Origin: Alphaproteobacteria bacterium
GTDB lineage: Bacteria; Pseudomonadota; Alphaproteobacteria; Sphingomonadales; JAKSBY01
Length of the DNA stretch: 64,000 nucleotides
Direction of reading: 5' to 3'
Assembly (NCBI GenBank): GCA_021774625.1
Contig: JAJFIV010000034.1
Coordinates: 1-64,000, forward strand
Under the pieces are notes generated by a model that was not told the origin of the DNA, searched no databases, and worked only from the letters and a program-made list of their open reading frames with translations. The position numbers and the translations under genes were made by a program. The stretch's first letter is position 1. Each line of letters starts with the position of its first letter. Below are positions 42,214 through 52,288 of this stretch, in pieces.

Positions 42214-44670
42214 ATGATCAAAAATTATATTATAACGGCGATCCGTAATCTTCTGAAGCATAAGCTTCATTCCTTCATCAATATATTCGGACTTGCCATC
42301 GGTTTTGCCGTGGCCATGCTGATCGCGTTTTTTGTCCGGACCGAGCTTTCCTTTGAACAGGGTTTTACCAAAGCGGATCAGATTTACCGCCTGACCTGGG
42401 AAAGCAAGACCACCGGCAACCGGTTTGGAACCGTCGATAATCCCGCGGGCCCCGCAATGGCGAAGGATTTTCCGGAAGTGCTGGACGCCAACCGACTCGC
42501 CACGAGCGAGATGTTGCTGTCGGTAGATGACCGGCAGGCGTTTGAGACCGTATATTTTTCCGAAAATAATTTTTTTGCGCTTTTTGATCTTCAGTTTATT
42601 GAAGGTTCTCCGGCAAACGCTCTTGCTGATCCCAATTCTATTGTGCTCACGCAATCAGCCGCGGAAAAATATTTTGGTGACGAGTCCGCTATGGGCCGTT
42701 CCCTGACGCTCGGCGGTTCGCAGGATATGGTGGTCACGGCGGTCATCGCCGATATGCCGGCCACTACCCAGTTCACTATGAATTTTCTTGCTCCGATGGA
42801 AACTGCCGCCGCGCTCTTTGGAGGAGAATTTCTCGAACGCTGGGGTTCGGACGTGCTGCATGCCTATCTGCTGCTGGCGCCCGGCACCGATCCGGTTGCA
42901 CTGGAAGCAAAATTTCCGGACTTTATTGACCGGTATATGGATGGCCGCAGCGAATTTATTTCATACCGGCTGCAGGCGCTGGGTGATATTCATTTCACGC
43001 CCAATCTGGAAAATGAACTGCCGGAACGCGATGGGATCACTGGGGCGGTGAAAAGTTTCCGCGAAAAAAGCAATATTTATATTCTGGCCATCGCGGCACT
43101 GTTTGTGCTTGTGGTTGCCTCGATCAATTTCATCAATCTGCAGGTCGCCCAGGCCAGCCACCGGATGAAGGAAGTGGCGGTCCGCAAGGTCAATGGCGCC
43201 ACCCGCAATGATATCGCCCTGCAATTTATCGGCGAATCCCTCTTTCTGGCGCTGTTCGGTTTTGCCGCCGCCCTGATATTGACGGAAATTGCCGCCCCCT
43301 GGTTCGGCGATTTATCCGGCGTCCGGTTTTCCCTGTTCCAGCATACCGGTGGGCTTTTTCTGCCGGCTTTTGTCGGTGTGGCGCTTCTGGTCGGGCTGAT
43401 TTCCGGCCTTTATCCCTCGCTTTTGCTGGCCGGACTGCTGCCGGCGAAAATCTTCAAGGGAGAGTTTTTCTCCACCGGCAGCGGCGCCCATCTTCGCACC
43501 GGGCTGGTGGTGATCCAGTTTGCCATCGCCATCGGGCTGATCATCGCCACCACGGTCATTCGTTCTCAAGTGGAATATAGTATGGAGAAACCGCTGGGTT
43601 ATGACCGGTCCGAGATTATCACGATCCCCATGGACCGTCGCATCATCCGGGAAAATTACGTGACCCTGAAAACCGGGTTTCTGACCTATCCGGATGTGGT
43701 TTCCGTCACCTCTTCTTCCATCGCGCCGACCCGCGATCTGTCCGATGGCTGGAGTTTTACCGAACCCGGCGGGTCGGAAGAAGAAACGCTGAGCGTCCGC
43801 GCCGCTTTCGTCAATTTCGATTTTTTTGAAACCTATGGCATTGAAATGGCGGCTGGACGCGCCTTTTCCGAAGCCTTCGGCAATGATCGGGCGCCTTTTC
43901 CGGATGCCGAAAACCCCCATATTGAAACGACCGTTATTCTCAATGAAACGGCCCTGCGAACTTGGGGCTGGGGCAATCCGCAGGACGCCCTCGGCCGCAC
44001 GCTCCTTACGAACTATACTGATGACGGTGTGGAGTTAAGCATGGCTTTTACCGTTGTGGGCATCGCGCGTGATGTCCATTTCCGCTCGCTCCGCAACGAA
44101 ATCGTCCCCATGGCCTATATGAATGCGCCGGGTGGCGCGATGATCTCCATCAAAACCAGCGGCGATAATATGGCCGGCGTTCTGGACCATATCGGCGGGG
44201 TGTGGAGTTCGGTCATTGCCGATTATCCCTTGCGGACAACGTTCATTGCCGATGATTATCAGGCGCTTTATGCGGACGAACAGCGGAGTCTGGAACTGTC
44301 TTCGGTGGTTTCTCTGCTCGCCATTATCATTTCCTGTCTTGGCCTTTACTCAATCGCGGCGTTTATTGCGGAAAAGCGCACCAAGGAAATCGGCATCCGC
44401 AAAGTGCATGGCGCATCAGTGCCGGCGCTGGTGCGCGCCGTTTCCCTGCATTTCCTGAAGCCGGTCCTGTTGGCCAATCTGATCGCCTGGCCGCTGGCCT
44501 TTTATTTCATGGATCAGTGGCTGACGGGCTTTGCCTATCGCATTGATCTCGGCCTCAGCCCGTTCCTGATCGCCGGCGTTGGGGCTGCGCTGATTGCCCT
44601 TGCCACAGTGCTCGCCCACGCCATCCGCGTCGCCCGGTCCAATCCGGTCCATGCGCTGAGATATGAATAA
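42214..44670 (+). CDS. FtsX/MacB-type ABC permease, paralog 3 of 6
   Basis: 818 residues with the common plan. The most divergent member: coupling motifs are KEVAVRKVNGAT and KEIGIRKVHGAS, with N and H where the others have hydrophobic or polar small residues, and LHFLKPVLLAN replaces the usual WQFSKPVLIAN. This might change ATPase contact or pairing. Shine-Dalgarno AAAGGAGG. Shares a 43-base identical 3' tract with paralog 2 despite this divergence. Confidence 0.92.
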   Translation: MIKNYIITAIRNLLKHKLHSFINIFGLAIGFAVAMLIAFFVRTELSFEQGFTKADQIYRLTWESKTTGNRFGTVDNPAGPAMAKDFPEVLDANRLATSEMLLSVDDRQAFETVYFSENNFFALFDLQFIEGSPANALADPNSIVLTQSAAEKYFGDESAMGRSLTLGGSQDMVVTAVIADMPATTQFTMNFLAPMETAAALFGGEFLERWGSDVLHAYLLLAPGTDPVALEAKFPDFIDRYMDGRSEFISYRLQALGDIHFTPNLENELPERDGITGAVKSFREKSNIYILAIAALFVLVVASINFINLQVAQASHRMKEVAVRKVNGATRNDIALQFIGESLFLALFGFAAALILTEIAAPWFGDLSGVRFSLFQHTGGLFLPAFVGVALLVGLISGLYPSLLLAGLLPAKIFKGEFFSTGSGAHLRTGLVVIQFAIAIGLIIATTVIRSQVEYSMEKPLGYDRSEIITIPMDRRIIRENYVTLKTGFLTYPDVVSVTSSSIAPTRDLSDGWSFTEPGGSEEETLSVRAAFVNFDFFETYGIEMAAGRAFSEAFGNDRAPFPDAENPHIETTVILNETALRTWGWGNPQDALGRTLLTNYTDDGVELSMAFTVVGIARDVHFRSLRNEIVPMAYMNAPGGAMISIKTSGDNMAGVLDHIGGVWSSVIADYPLRTTFIADDYQALYADEQRSLELSSVVSLLAIIISCLGLYSIAAFIAEKRTKEIGIRKVHGASVPALVRAVSLHFLKPVLLANLIAWPLAFYFMDQWLTGFAYRIDLGLSPFLIAGVGAALIALATVLAHAIRVARSNPVHALRYE

Positions 44671-44687
44671 TAAATGGAAAGATCATC

Positions 44688-47165
44688 ATGTTTGCCAATT
44701 ATGTCACGACGGCGTTGCGTAATCTTTTTAAGAACAAGCTTTATTCCTTCATCAATATTGTCGGTCTGGCGGTCGGTCTGGCGGCCTGTATCCTGATCCT
44801 GCTGTTTGTGCGGGATCAGTTATCTTATGACCGGCATGTGCCGGGGACGGAAGATATTCATAAAATCCAGATGGAATTAAGCCCCCCGGGCCGTGATACG
44901 ATTTACTGGGCGACCGGGCCGGGCAGGGCTTACGATGAACTGGAAGCGCTGGTGCCTGAAATCACCGATGTGGCGCGGATATTCTATCGGCAGACCACAG
45001 TGCAGCGGGATGCCAATATCTTCAGTGAAAATCTGATGTATGCCAGTCCCAATTTCTTCGAATTTTTTGGCGTGCCGTTTGTGGCGGGCGATGCCGCAAG
45101 GGCCTTGCAGGATACCCGCTCCGTGGTCATTTCCCAAAGCATGGCGCGGAAGTATCTGGGCCGGGCGGACGGCGCCGTCGGCCAGACCCTGACCATTGCC
45201 ACCACGCGCGGCGATGAGGATTTTGTGGTGACCGGCGTGGTCGAAGACTGGCCCGTCACCAGCCATATGGTGTTTGATCTCGCCATTATGATCAATCCGC
45301 CGGATTTTGCCGATCAGCCCAATTTGCTGCAGCGCTGGATGGCGGGGAATACCCATCTTTATATCAAGCTGGAACCGGGCGCCGACCCGACGGTTCTGGC
45401 GCCGCAATTTTTCGATATCATCGACCGTCAGGCGACGCCGGAGGTCCTGGAATTTCAGATGCCGGTCGAGAGCGCAACGGAAATCGCCACCCTGGTGACG
45501 GTCGCCCTGCGCGACGTTCATCTGGAAGGTTTTAGCCGGTTCAGCATTAAACCCAAAGGCAGCCTCGGCATTGTCATCACCTTTACGGCGGTGGCGGTCC
45601 TGATCCTGCTGATCGCGGTGATCAATTTCACCAATCTTTCCAGCGCCCGGGCGTTGCATCGCGCCCGCGAGGTCGGCATGCGCAAGGTTCTGGGCGCCAG
45701 CCGCCGGCAGCTGATTTCCCAGATCCTGGGGGAATCGGTGATATTCGCAGGGCTGGCGATGCTGCTGGCGATGGCGCTTTCAGAATTGATCCTGCCTTTC
45801 TATAACCGGTTTCTGGGCACGGAAATGGCCCTCAATTATGCCAGCGATCCCGCCGTCGGGCTGACCTTTATAGGCCTTGCCGTTATCGCCGGTTTGATGG
45901 GCGGGCTTTATCCAGCGGCGTATCTTTCCAAATTCCGCCCGGCGGAGGTTCTGAAATCCGGCAAGTCGGAAGCCGGGCCGTCGCCCCGGCTCCGTACGGT
46001 TTTGGTCATTCTGCAATTCGCCATTTCCATCGCGCTCATTTCGGCGACCGCCATTGTCTATAACCAGATGCAGTTTGCCCGTAATTTCGATCCCGGATTT
46101 GAAAAGGAAAATGTCGTTGTCCTTGGCGGCATCAACCGGGCGGAGGTCTTTCCGCTTCGCCATACCCTGCGGGAGGAATTGTTGAGCCACGCCGCTATTG
46201 AAAGTGCGACGCTTTCCTCCCTTACTCCGGGTTTTCCCATCGGCAACGGCACGCGGGCTTTTGTACCAGACAATCCGGAGCCCATCGTGCTGATGATGCG
46301 GCCGATTGATTTCGGTTTTTTTGATACCTACGGTATTGAGCCCATTGCCGGGCGCAGCCTGTCCCGGGATTTCGGGACGGATATCATTCGTGACCGCAAC
46401 AGCCGCGCGGTCAATGACGGCTCGGTCGTCATCAATTCCATCGCCGCGGTCCGCATGGGTCTTGGCACGCCGCAAGAGGCTATCGGCAAAAGCTTCAGAT
46501 TTCTGGCTGACAGCAATGATACCAGCGCCGAGGTAACGGCGACCGTGGTCGGGGTTTTGCCCGACATCAATTTTTCTTCGATCCGCGATACCGTCAGTCC
46601 GGAGATTTTCTTTGTCGATGAACAGACCCAGAATTTTCTCAGCCTGAAATACCGCTCCGACGACACCGGCGCCGTGCTCGGTTTCATCGATCAGACCTGG
46701 CGCGGCCTGGTGCCCGATGCGCCGGTCACCCGCTTTTTTCTGGATGATAATATCGCCGCCCAATATCAGACAGAGGAAACCAGCGGCCGGATATTCGCGG
46801 TCTTCGCGCTGCTGGCTATCCTGGTCTCAAGTCTTGGCCTTTACGGGCTTGCCTCCTTCATTGCGGAGCGGCGGACAAGGGAAATCGGCATCCGCAAGGT
46901 GCTGGGCGCCTCGGTCCGCAACATTGTGCAACTGATGGTCTGGCAGTTTTCCAAACCCGTCCTGATCGCCAATCTGATTGCCTGGCCCGTCGCCTTTTAT
47001 TTCATGAATGAATGGCTGTCAGGATTTGTCCATCGCATATCCCTGAGCCCATTGGTCTTCATCCTGGCCGGTCTCGCCGCGCTGCTGATCGCCTGGACCA
47101 CGGTCGCCGGTCATGCCGTCCGCGTCGCCCGCACCAACCCGGCCATTGCGCTGCGATATGAATAA
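44688..47165 (+). CDS. FtsX/MacB-type ABC permease, paralog 4 of 6
   Basis: 825 residues with the common plan. Opens MFANYVTTALRNLFKNKLYSFIN, nearly the same as paralog 2. Coupling motifs REVGMRKVLGAS and REIGIRKVLGAS. C-terminus ARTNPAIALRYE, shared with paralog 5. The periplasmic domains are the most different parts among paralogs, as expected if they bind different partners or substrates. Starts 17 bases after paralog 3. Confidence 0.92.
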   Translation: MFANYVTTALRNLFKNKLYSFINIVGLAVGLAACILILLFVRDQLSYDRHVPGTEDIHKIQMELSPPGRDTIYWATGPGRAYDELEALVPEITDVARIFYRQTTVQRDANIFSENLMYASPNFFEFFGVPFVAGDAARALQDTRSVVISQSMARKYLGRADGAVGQTLTIATTRGDEDFVVTGVVEDWPVTSHMVFDLAIMINPPDFADQPNLLQRWMAGNTHLYIKLEPGADPTVLAPQFFDIIDRQATPEVLEFQMPVESATEIATLVTVALRDVHLEGFSRFSIKPKGSLGIVITFTAVAVLILLIAVINFTNLSSARALHRAREVGMRKVLGASRRQLISQILGESVIFAGLAMLLAMALSELILPFYNRFLGTEMALNYASDPAVGLTFIGLAVIAGLMGGLYPAAYLSKFRPAEVLKSGKSEAGPSPRLRTVLVILQFAISIALISATAIVYNQMQFARNFDPGFEKENVVVLGGINRAEVFPLRHTLREELLSHAAIESATLSSLTPGFPIGNGTRAFVPDNPEPIVLMMRPIDFGFFDTYGIEPIAGRSLSRDFGTDIIRDRNSRAVNDGSVVINSIAAVRMGLGTPQEAIGKSFRFLADSNDTSAEVTATVVGVLPDINFSSIRDTVSPEIFFVDEQTQNFLSLKYRSDDTGAVLGFIDQTWRGLVPDAPVTRFFLDDNIAAQYQTEETSGRIFAVFALLAILVSSLGLYGLASFIAERRTREIGIRKVLGASVRNIVQLMVWQFSKPVLIANLIAWPVAFYFMNEWLSGFVHRISLSPLVFILAGLAALLIAWTTVAGHAVRVARTNPAIALRYE

Positions 47166-47186
47166 GCCGCAAAAGAGGTCATCTGT

Positions 47187-49643
47187 ATGAGTCTGTTGAA
47201 GAGTTACGTAACGGTCGCCATCCGCAATCTGTCACGTTCGCCGCTTTATTCGGGGATCAATATCGGCGGGCTGGCGATCGGCCTTGCCGCCTGTATCGTG
47301 ATCCTGCTCTATGTCCGGGACCAGCTTTCCTATGACCGTTTTTTGCCGAATGCGGATGAGATCTGGCGGATCGACAGCGTGGAAACCGTGCCCGGCAGAA
47401 CTCCGATTGATGTGGCGGGCGCCCCGGCCGCCATAAAGGATCTGCTGCTGACCGATTTCCCGGAAATTGCCGACGCCGGGCGGATGATCATGATGCCGTT
47501 TTCCGTTGCACGGCAGGGCGCGGAATTCAAGGAACAGGTCGCGCTTGCGGATGAAAACTTCTTTGACATTATCAGGCTGCCCTTTGCCGCAGGAACGGCG
47601 GAGCGCGCGCTTGGCGGCAACCGGAATATTCTGTTGAGCGAGGCCTATGCCCGGAAATATTTTGGAACGGTCGAGGCGGCCGGCAAGACCATGACGCTCC
47701 TGATGCCCGAGCCCAGAAATTTTCAGGTGGCCGGGGTTTTTCACGATATCCCGCAAAACAGTCATCTGGCTTTCGATATGGTCATTCGTATGGATCGCGG
47801 GTTTTCGGAAGCGCTGGTCGCGATCATGGATAACTGGGGCAATCCTCAGTTCAAAACCTATATCCGCCTGCATGAAAATGCCGATCCGCAGCGGATTCAG
47901 GACCGCTTCCCGGCCTTTTTAGACCGGCATTTCCCGGCGGACTTTTCCCGGGCCATCAATATCGCGCCCAATGAGCTTTACCAGTTCAATCTGATTGCGC
48001 TGCGGGACCTTTATTTTGATGGCGCGCCCAATCTTGCCATGAAAGCCAAAGGCGACCGCAAAACGGTTATTGTCTTTGCCCTGATTGCCTTTCTGATTTT
48101 GGTGATTGCCGCCGTCAATTTTGTCAATCTCACAACGGCGCGGGCGGCTTTGCGGGCGCGGGAAGTGGGTGTCCGCAAAGTCATGGGCGCGCGGCGGCGG
48201 CATCTGGTTGGCCAGTTCCTGCTGGAATCCGGCGGGCTGGCGGCCGTGGCTTTGGTGCTGGCGCTCGGTATTGTAGAACTGACCCTGCCGGGATTTCGGG
48301 CTTTTTTCGCGCAAATTCCCGGGCTGAATTTCTTTGAGGACCCGGCGTTGATTATGGCATTTGCGGGTCTTGCCCTAGTCGTCGGGTTGGGGGCCGGACT
48401 GTACCCGGCCTTTTATCTGTCCTCCTTCCGGCCATCGGTGATTTTACAGGACGCCAACCGGATAAAAAGGGGGCGCGGACGGTTCCGTTCCTTTCTGGTG
48501 GTGGCCCAGTTTTCCATATCCATCGCCCTGATGATCGCCGTCGCCATCATCTATCAGCAGACCCACTATGCCGTCACCAAGCCACTGGGATATCAGACGG
48601 AGAATATCATGATTGTCCGGGATGTGGGCGGTGCTGCCGAAGCTAATAAATTACAAACATTTATTCAAAGAGCCTCCCGGCATCCGGCTATCGTGTCCGT
48701 CGGGCATTCGCTCACCGTGCCATCTGATCCATCGGAAGCCAACGCAACATTTATCGCGCCCGGGCAGCCGTCGCCGGTTGCAGTCGGCTTTCAGAGAGTC
48801 GGCCATGATTTTTTCGAAACTTATGAGATTGCGCCCCTTGCCGGGCGGGTTTTTTCCGAGGTCATGCAGGGAGACGGGCTGTTTGGCGCCGGCGAGACGG
48901 CTGCGCGGCCAACCGCATCGGTGGTTTTGAATGAAAAAGCGGTCACGCGGCTGGGGTTTGCGACGCCGGATGACGCCATCGGCAAACACCTGCAATCCAG
49001 ATTTGGCGCGCCGGTTGATTTCACCATTGTCGGCGTCATACCGGATATTCACTACCGTTCGCTCTATCTGGATATTCGCGATGAAATCTATTTACTGGAT
49101 GCCAACGCCAACGCCGTTTCCCTTCGTTACAACCCCGCTGAATTGCCCGCTGTCCGGGCGCATATTGATCAGATCTGGAAGGATCTGTTCCCGGAAAGAA
49201 CCATTGCGATAGAATATCTCGGCGATAATTTGCTGGCGCTTTATGAAACGGATAGAAAGCGCGGGCTTCTGCTGGCGGGCTTCGCCTTTTTTGCACTGTT
49301 CGTATCGAGCCTCGGGCTGTTCGGCCTGACCGCAGCGGCGACCGAGGCCCGTGTTCGGGAAGTTGCCCTCAGAAAGGTTCTGGGGTCCACCAATGGTCGT
49401 ATTATCCGGATGCTGGTGCTGCAATTCTCCAGGCCGGTTCTGATCGCCAATCTGATCGCCTGGCCGACGGCCTGGTATTTCATGCGCGACTGGCTCAACG
49501 GTTTTGCCTTTCGCATGGACCTGACTCCGGCGCCGTTTATTATCGCCGGTGTCATTGCGTTTCTGATTGCCTGGATCACGGTTGCCGGCCATGCCATCCG
49601 CGTATCCCGCACCAACCCGGCCATTGCGCTGCGATATGAATAA
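47187..49643 (+). CDS. FtsX/MacB-type ABC permease, paralog 5 of 6
   Basis: 818 residues with the common plan. N-terminus MSLLKSYVTVAIRNLSRSPLYSGIN departs from the KNKLYS pattern. Coupling motifs REVGVRKVMGAR and REVALRKVLGST; LQFSRPVLIAN in place of WQFSKPVLIAN. The last 38 bases are identical to the end of paralog 4. Starts 21 bases after paralog 4. A 73-base gap, longer than the others, separates it from paralog 6. Confidence 0.92.
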   Translation: MSLLKSYVTVAIRNLSRSPLYSGINIGGLAIGLAACIVILLYVRDQLSYDRFLPNADEIWRIDSVETVPGRTPIDVAGAPAAIKDLLLTDFPEIADAGRMIMMPFSVARQGAEFKEQVALADENFFDIIRLPFAAGTAERALGGNRNILLSEAYARKYFGTVEAAGKTMTLLMPEPRNFQVAGVFHDIPQNSHLAFDMVIRMDRGFSEALVAIMDNWGNPQFKTYIRLHENADPQRIQDRFPAFLDRHFPADFSRAINIAPNELYQFNLIALRDLYFDGAPNLAMKAKGDRKTVIVFALIAFLILVIAAVNFVNLTTARAALRAREVGVRKVMGARRRHLVGQFLLESGGLAAVALVLALGIVELTLPGFRAFFAQIPGLNFFEDPALIMAFAGLALVVGLGAGLYPAFYLSSFRPSVILQDANRIKRGRGRFRSFLVVAQFSISIALMIAVAIIYQQTHYAVTKPLGYQTENIMIVRDVGGAAEANKLQTFIQRASRHPAIVSVGHSLTVPSDPSEANATFIAPGQPSPVAVGFQRVGHDFFETYEIAPLAGRVFSEVMQGDGLFGAGETAARPTASVVLNEKAVTRLGFATPDDAIGKHLQSRFGAPVDFTIVGVIPDIHYRSLYLDIRDEIYLLDANANAVSLRYNPAELPAVRAHIDQIWKDLFPERTIAIEYLGDNLLALYETDRKRGLLLAGFAFFALFVSSLGLFGLTAAATEARVREVALRKVLGSTNGRIIRMLVLQFSRPVLIANLIAWPTAWYFMRDWLNGFAFRMDLTPAPFIIAGVIAFLIAWITVAGHAIRVSRTNPAIALRYE

Positions 49644-49716
49644 ACCAATGCTTTGAATCTCTCTCCATTTACCGTAGGTTTTTTACATAAAACAAAAGAC
49701 ATGATACGGAGGATGT

Positions 49717-52179
49717 ATGCTGCTGCATTATACGAAGACGGCGTCCCGCTATCTTCTCCGCAATAAACTCTATTCTTTCATCAATATTGGCGGGCTGGCC
49801 ATCAGTCTGGCCGTTGCGACGCTGGTCTTGCTGTTTGTCCTGGATGAGCTTTCCTATGACCGCTGGCTGCCGAATATTGACCGGGTTTATCGGCTGGAAA
49901 CGACCTTTTATCCGCCGGGCCGGGGCATTCTGGAATTCGCCAGCACCATGGGGCCGGTGCGGGATGCGCTGGAACGTGACTTTCCGAATGAGATAGAAGC
50001 CGCCGCCCGCATCGGTCGGCAGGGGGCGACCGTGTCCATTGATGATCAGCGGTTCAACGAAACCGTTAATTATGTCGATCCCGGCTTTTTCGACATACTG
50101 GAACTGGAAGCCGTTTCCGGCGATCCCGAAGCGGCGCTGCAGCAGGCGACGTCACTGGTGATCACGGAAAGCATCGCGCAGAAATATTTTGGTTCCGAAC
50201 CCGCACTGAACCGGACCGTCACCTTTGACAATAATATCAGCTACCGCATCGGCGCGGTGATCCGGGATATTCCGGACAACAGTCATCTCGATATGACGCT
50301 GATCGCCCGGCTGGAGCGGGAAAGACTGGCCAATCCGGGGGTCATTGACACCTGGGCCGGCGTTTTTTTCCATACGTATGTGAAATTGCGGGAGGGCGTC
50401 GCCGCGGCGGCCCTCCGTGATGCCCTGCCGGATTTCTTCAGGCGCAACGCCACCACCGAGGTGCCCGGTCTTGGCGACGTGGCGCTCAGCGATATCACCG
50501 AATTACGGCTGATTCCGGTCACCGATATTCATTTAAAGTCCGAGCGCCGGGGCAATATGAAGCCCGGCGGCAACATCAATACGGTTTATGCCTTTTCGGC
50601 CATCGCCCTTTTGATCATTGTCATCGCTTCGATCAATTTCATGAATTTATCGACCGCGCGCTCCAGTATCCGCGCAAAGGAAGTGGCCCTGCGCAAAGTC
50701 GTTGGCGCAGAACGCAGCAAACTGATCATTCAGTTTCAGGCGGAATCGGTTTTTCTGGCCGTGCTGGCGCTGATTGCCGCGCTGATTCTCGCGCGCCTGA
50801 TTCTGCCCTATTACAATAACTTCCTGTCGCGGGATTTTTCGTTGAATTTTCTGGAAAATATGCCACTGGCCGCTTTTCTGGCCGCATTGGCCATTCTCGT
50901 TGGTTTGGTGGGCGGGCTGTATCCGGCTTTCTATCTCTCTGCCTTTCGGCCCGGGGAAATTCTGAAATCCAATCAGTCCTCCACCGACAGTTCGCAGAAA
51001 TTCCGCTTTTTTCTGGTGCTGGTTCAGTTCTCCATCTCGATCGCTTTGATCACCGCGACCGCCATTGTCGGATTGCAGACCCGTTACGCAGGTATGATAG
51101 ATCTTGGGTTCAACAAGGATTTGATGGTTGTGTTGGCCGGTCTTGGCCGGACGCAGGCGTCGCAATCATCGGACACCATCAAGCAGGAAATCGAAAAACT
51201 GCCGGGGGTGATCTCTGTCACCCGGTCGTCCAGCGTGCCGCCGATTATCGGCAGCCCCAATAATATTATCGAACTGCCGGAAAATCCCGGCGGCGAAAGT
51301 CTGATTGTCGAGCAGGTGACCGTTGATTTTGATTATTTTGACACCTATGGGATGGAACCGGTCACGGGCCGTCTTTTCAGTCAGGACCGGGCCGCAGATC
51401 TGCTGATCGTCCCGGAAGCGGAAGAGGAAATACCGACCCAGGCGGTTGTCATCAACGAAAGCGCGGTCAAACGGCTGGGATATGTCAGCCCCGAACTGGC
51501 GCTGGGCCGGACCTTCCGCGCCCTGATACCGGGTGACAGGCCGCAGGCCCTGACCGAAGTGATTGGCGTGATCCCCGATGCGCACTTTCATTCGATCCAT
51601 GTGGATATTCCTCCCATGATGTTTGTGGTGCGCGAAGAGGGCTTTGGCGCCATGACGGTGCATATCCGGCCGGAGGGTCTGGATGCCACGCTGGCTGGAC
51701 TGGACCGTATCTGGCAGTCCGCCGCCCCGGATGAACCGGTCGCCAGAAGCTTCATCGATGATAATTTTTCGGCCCTCTATAACGGGGAAAAACAGATGCA
51801 GCAGGTCTTTATGTATCTGGCCGGGTTCGCTGTCTTTGTCGCCTGTCTCGGGCTGCTTGGTCTGGCGGGCTTTACCGCGGAACGGCGGACCAAGGAGATC
51901 GGCATGCGGAAAGTACTGGGGGCCTCGGTCCTGAAAATCGTCCGGCTGCTGTTGTGGCAATTTTCAAAGCCGGTTCTGATTGCGAATCTCATCGCCTGGC
52001 CGCTGGCCTTTTACTTTCTGGACCAGTGGCTGGAACGCTTTTCCTACCGGATTGAAATGACTATTGTGCCATTTCTGGCCGCCGGACTGATCGCGCTGCT
52101 GCTTGCCTGGGCGACCGTCGCCGGGCATGCCATTATCGCCGCCCGCAGAAATCCGGTTCATTCCCTGCGCTATGAATAA
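49717..52179 (+). CDS. FtsX/MacB-type ABC permease, paralog 6 of 6
   Basis: 820 residues with the common plan. Opens MLLHYTKTASRYLLRNKLYSFIN. Coupling motifs KEVALRKVVGAE and KEIGMRKVLGAS. Ends ARRNPVHSLRYE. Strong Shine-Dalgarno GGAGG. The 73 bases before it could hold an internal promoter, but I see no convincing one. The pre-TM2 segment (NMKPGGNINTVYAF) resembles paralog 1, so the first and last genes of the array may be closest relatives. Confidence 0.92.
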   Translation: MLLHYTKTASRYLLRNKLYSFINIGGLAISLAVATLVLLFVLDELSYDRWLPNIDRVYRLETTFYPPGRGILEFASTMGPVRDALERDFPNEIEAAARIGRQGATVSIDDQRFNETVNYVDPGFFDILELEAVSGDPEAALQQATSLVITESIAQKYFGSEPALNRTVTFDNNISYRIGAVIRDIPDNSHLDMTLIARLERERLANPGVIDTWAGVFFHTYVKLREGVAAAALRDALPDFFRRNATTEVPGLGDVALSDITELRLIPVTDIHLKSERRGNMKPGGNINTVYAFSAIALLIIVIASINFMNLSTARSSIRAKEVALRKVVGAERSKLIIQFQAESVFLAVLALIAALILARLILPYYNNFLSRDFSLNFLENMPLAAFLAALAILVGLVGGLYPAFYLSAFRPGEILKSNQSSTDSSQKFRFFLVLVQFSISIALITATAIVGLQTRYAGMIDLGFNKDLMVVLAGLGRTQASQSSDTIKQEIEKLPGVISVTRSSSVPPIIGSPNNIIELPENPGGESLIVEQVTVDFDYFDTYGMEPVTGRLFSQDRAADLLIVPEAEEEIPTQAVVINESAVKRLGYVSPELALGRTFRALIPGDRPQALTEVIGVIPDAHFHSIHVDIPPMMFVVREEGFGAMTVHIRPEGLDATLAGLDRIWQSAAPDEPVARSFIDDNFSALYNGEKQMQQVFMYLAGFAVFVACLGLLGLAGFTAERRTKEIGMRKVLGASVLKIVRLLLWQFSKPVLIANLIAWPLAFYFLDQWLERFSYRIEMTIVPFLAAGLIALLLAWATVAGHAIIAARRNPVHSLRYE

Positions 52180-52288
52180 AGCCTTTCCGGAAAGCCGGAA
52201 TGGGACGCAGAATGAACGAATTTATGAATCCTGGCCCTAAGTTCCTTCGTCCTGTATAAAGCTGGAAAAGCAGCGAAGGGGACAATGC

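Noticed and set aside
52190-52205. Hairpin TTCCGG-AAAG-CCGGAA after the last permease as a terminator
   Set aside because: Only a 6-bp stem and no T-run follows; cannot be called a terminator.
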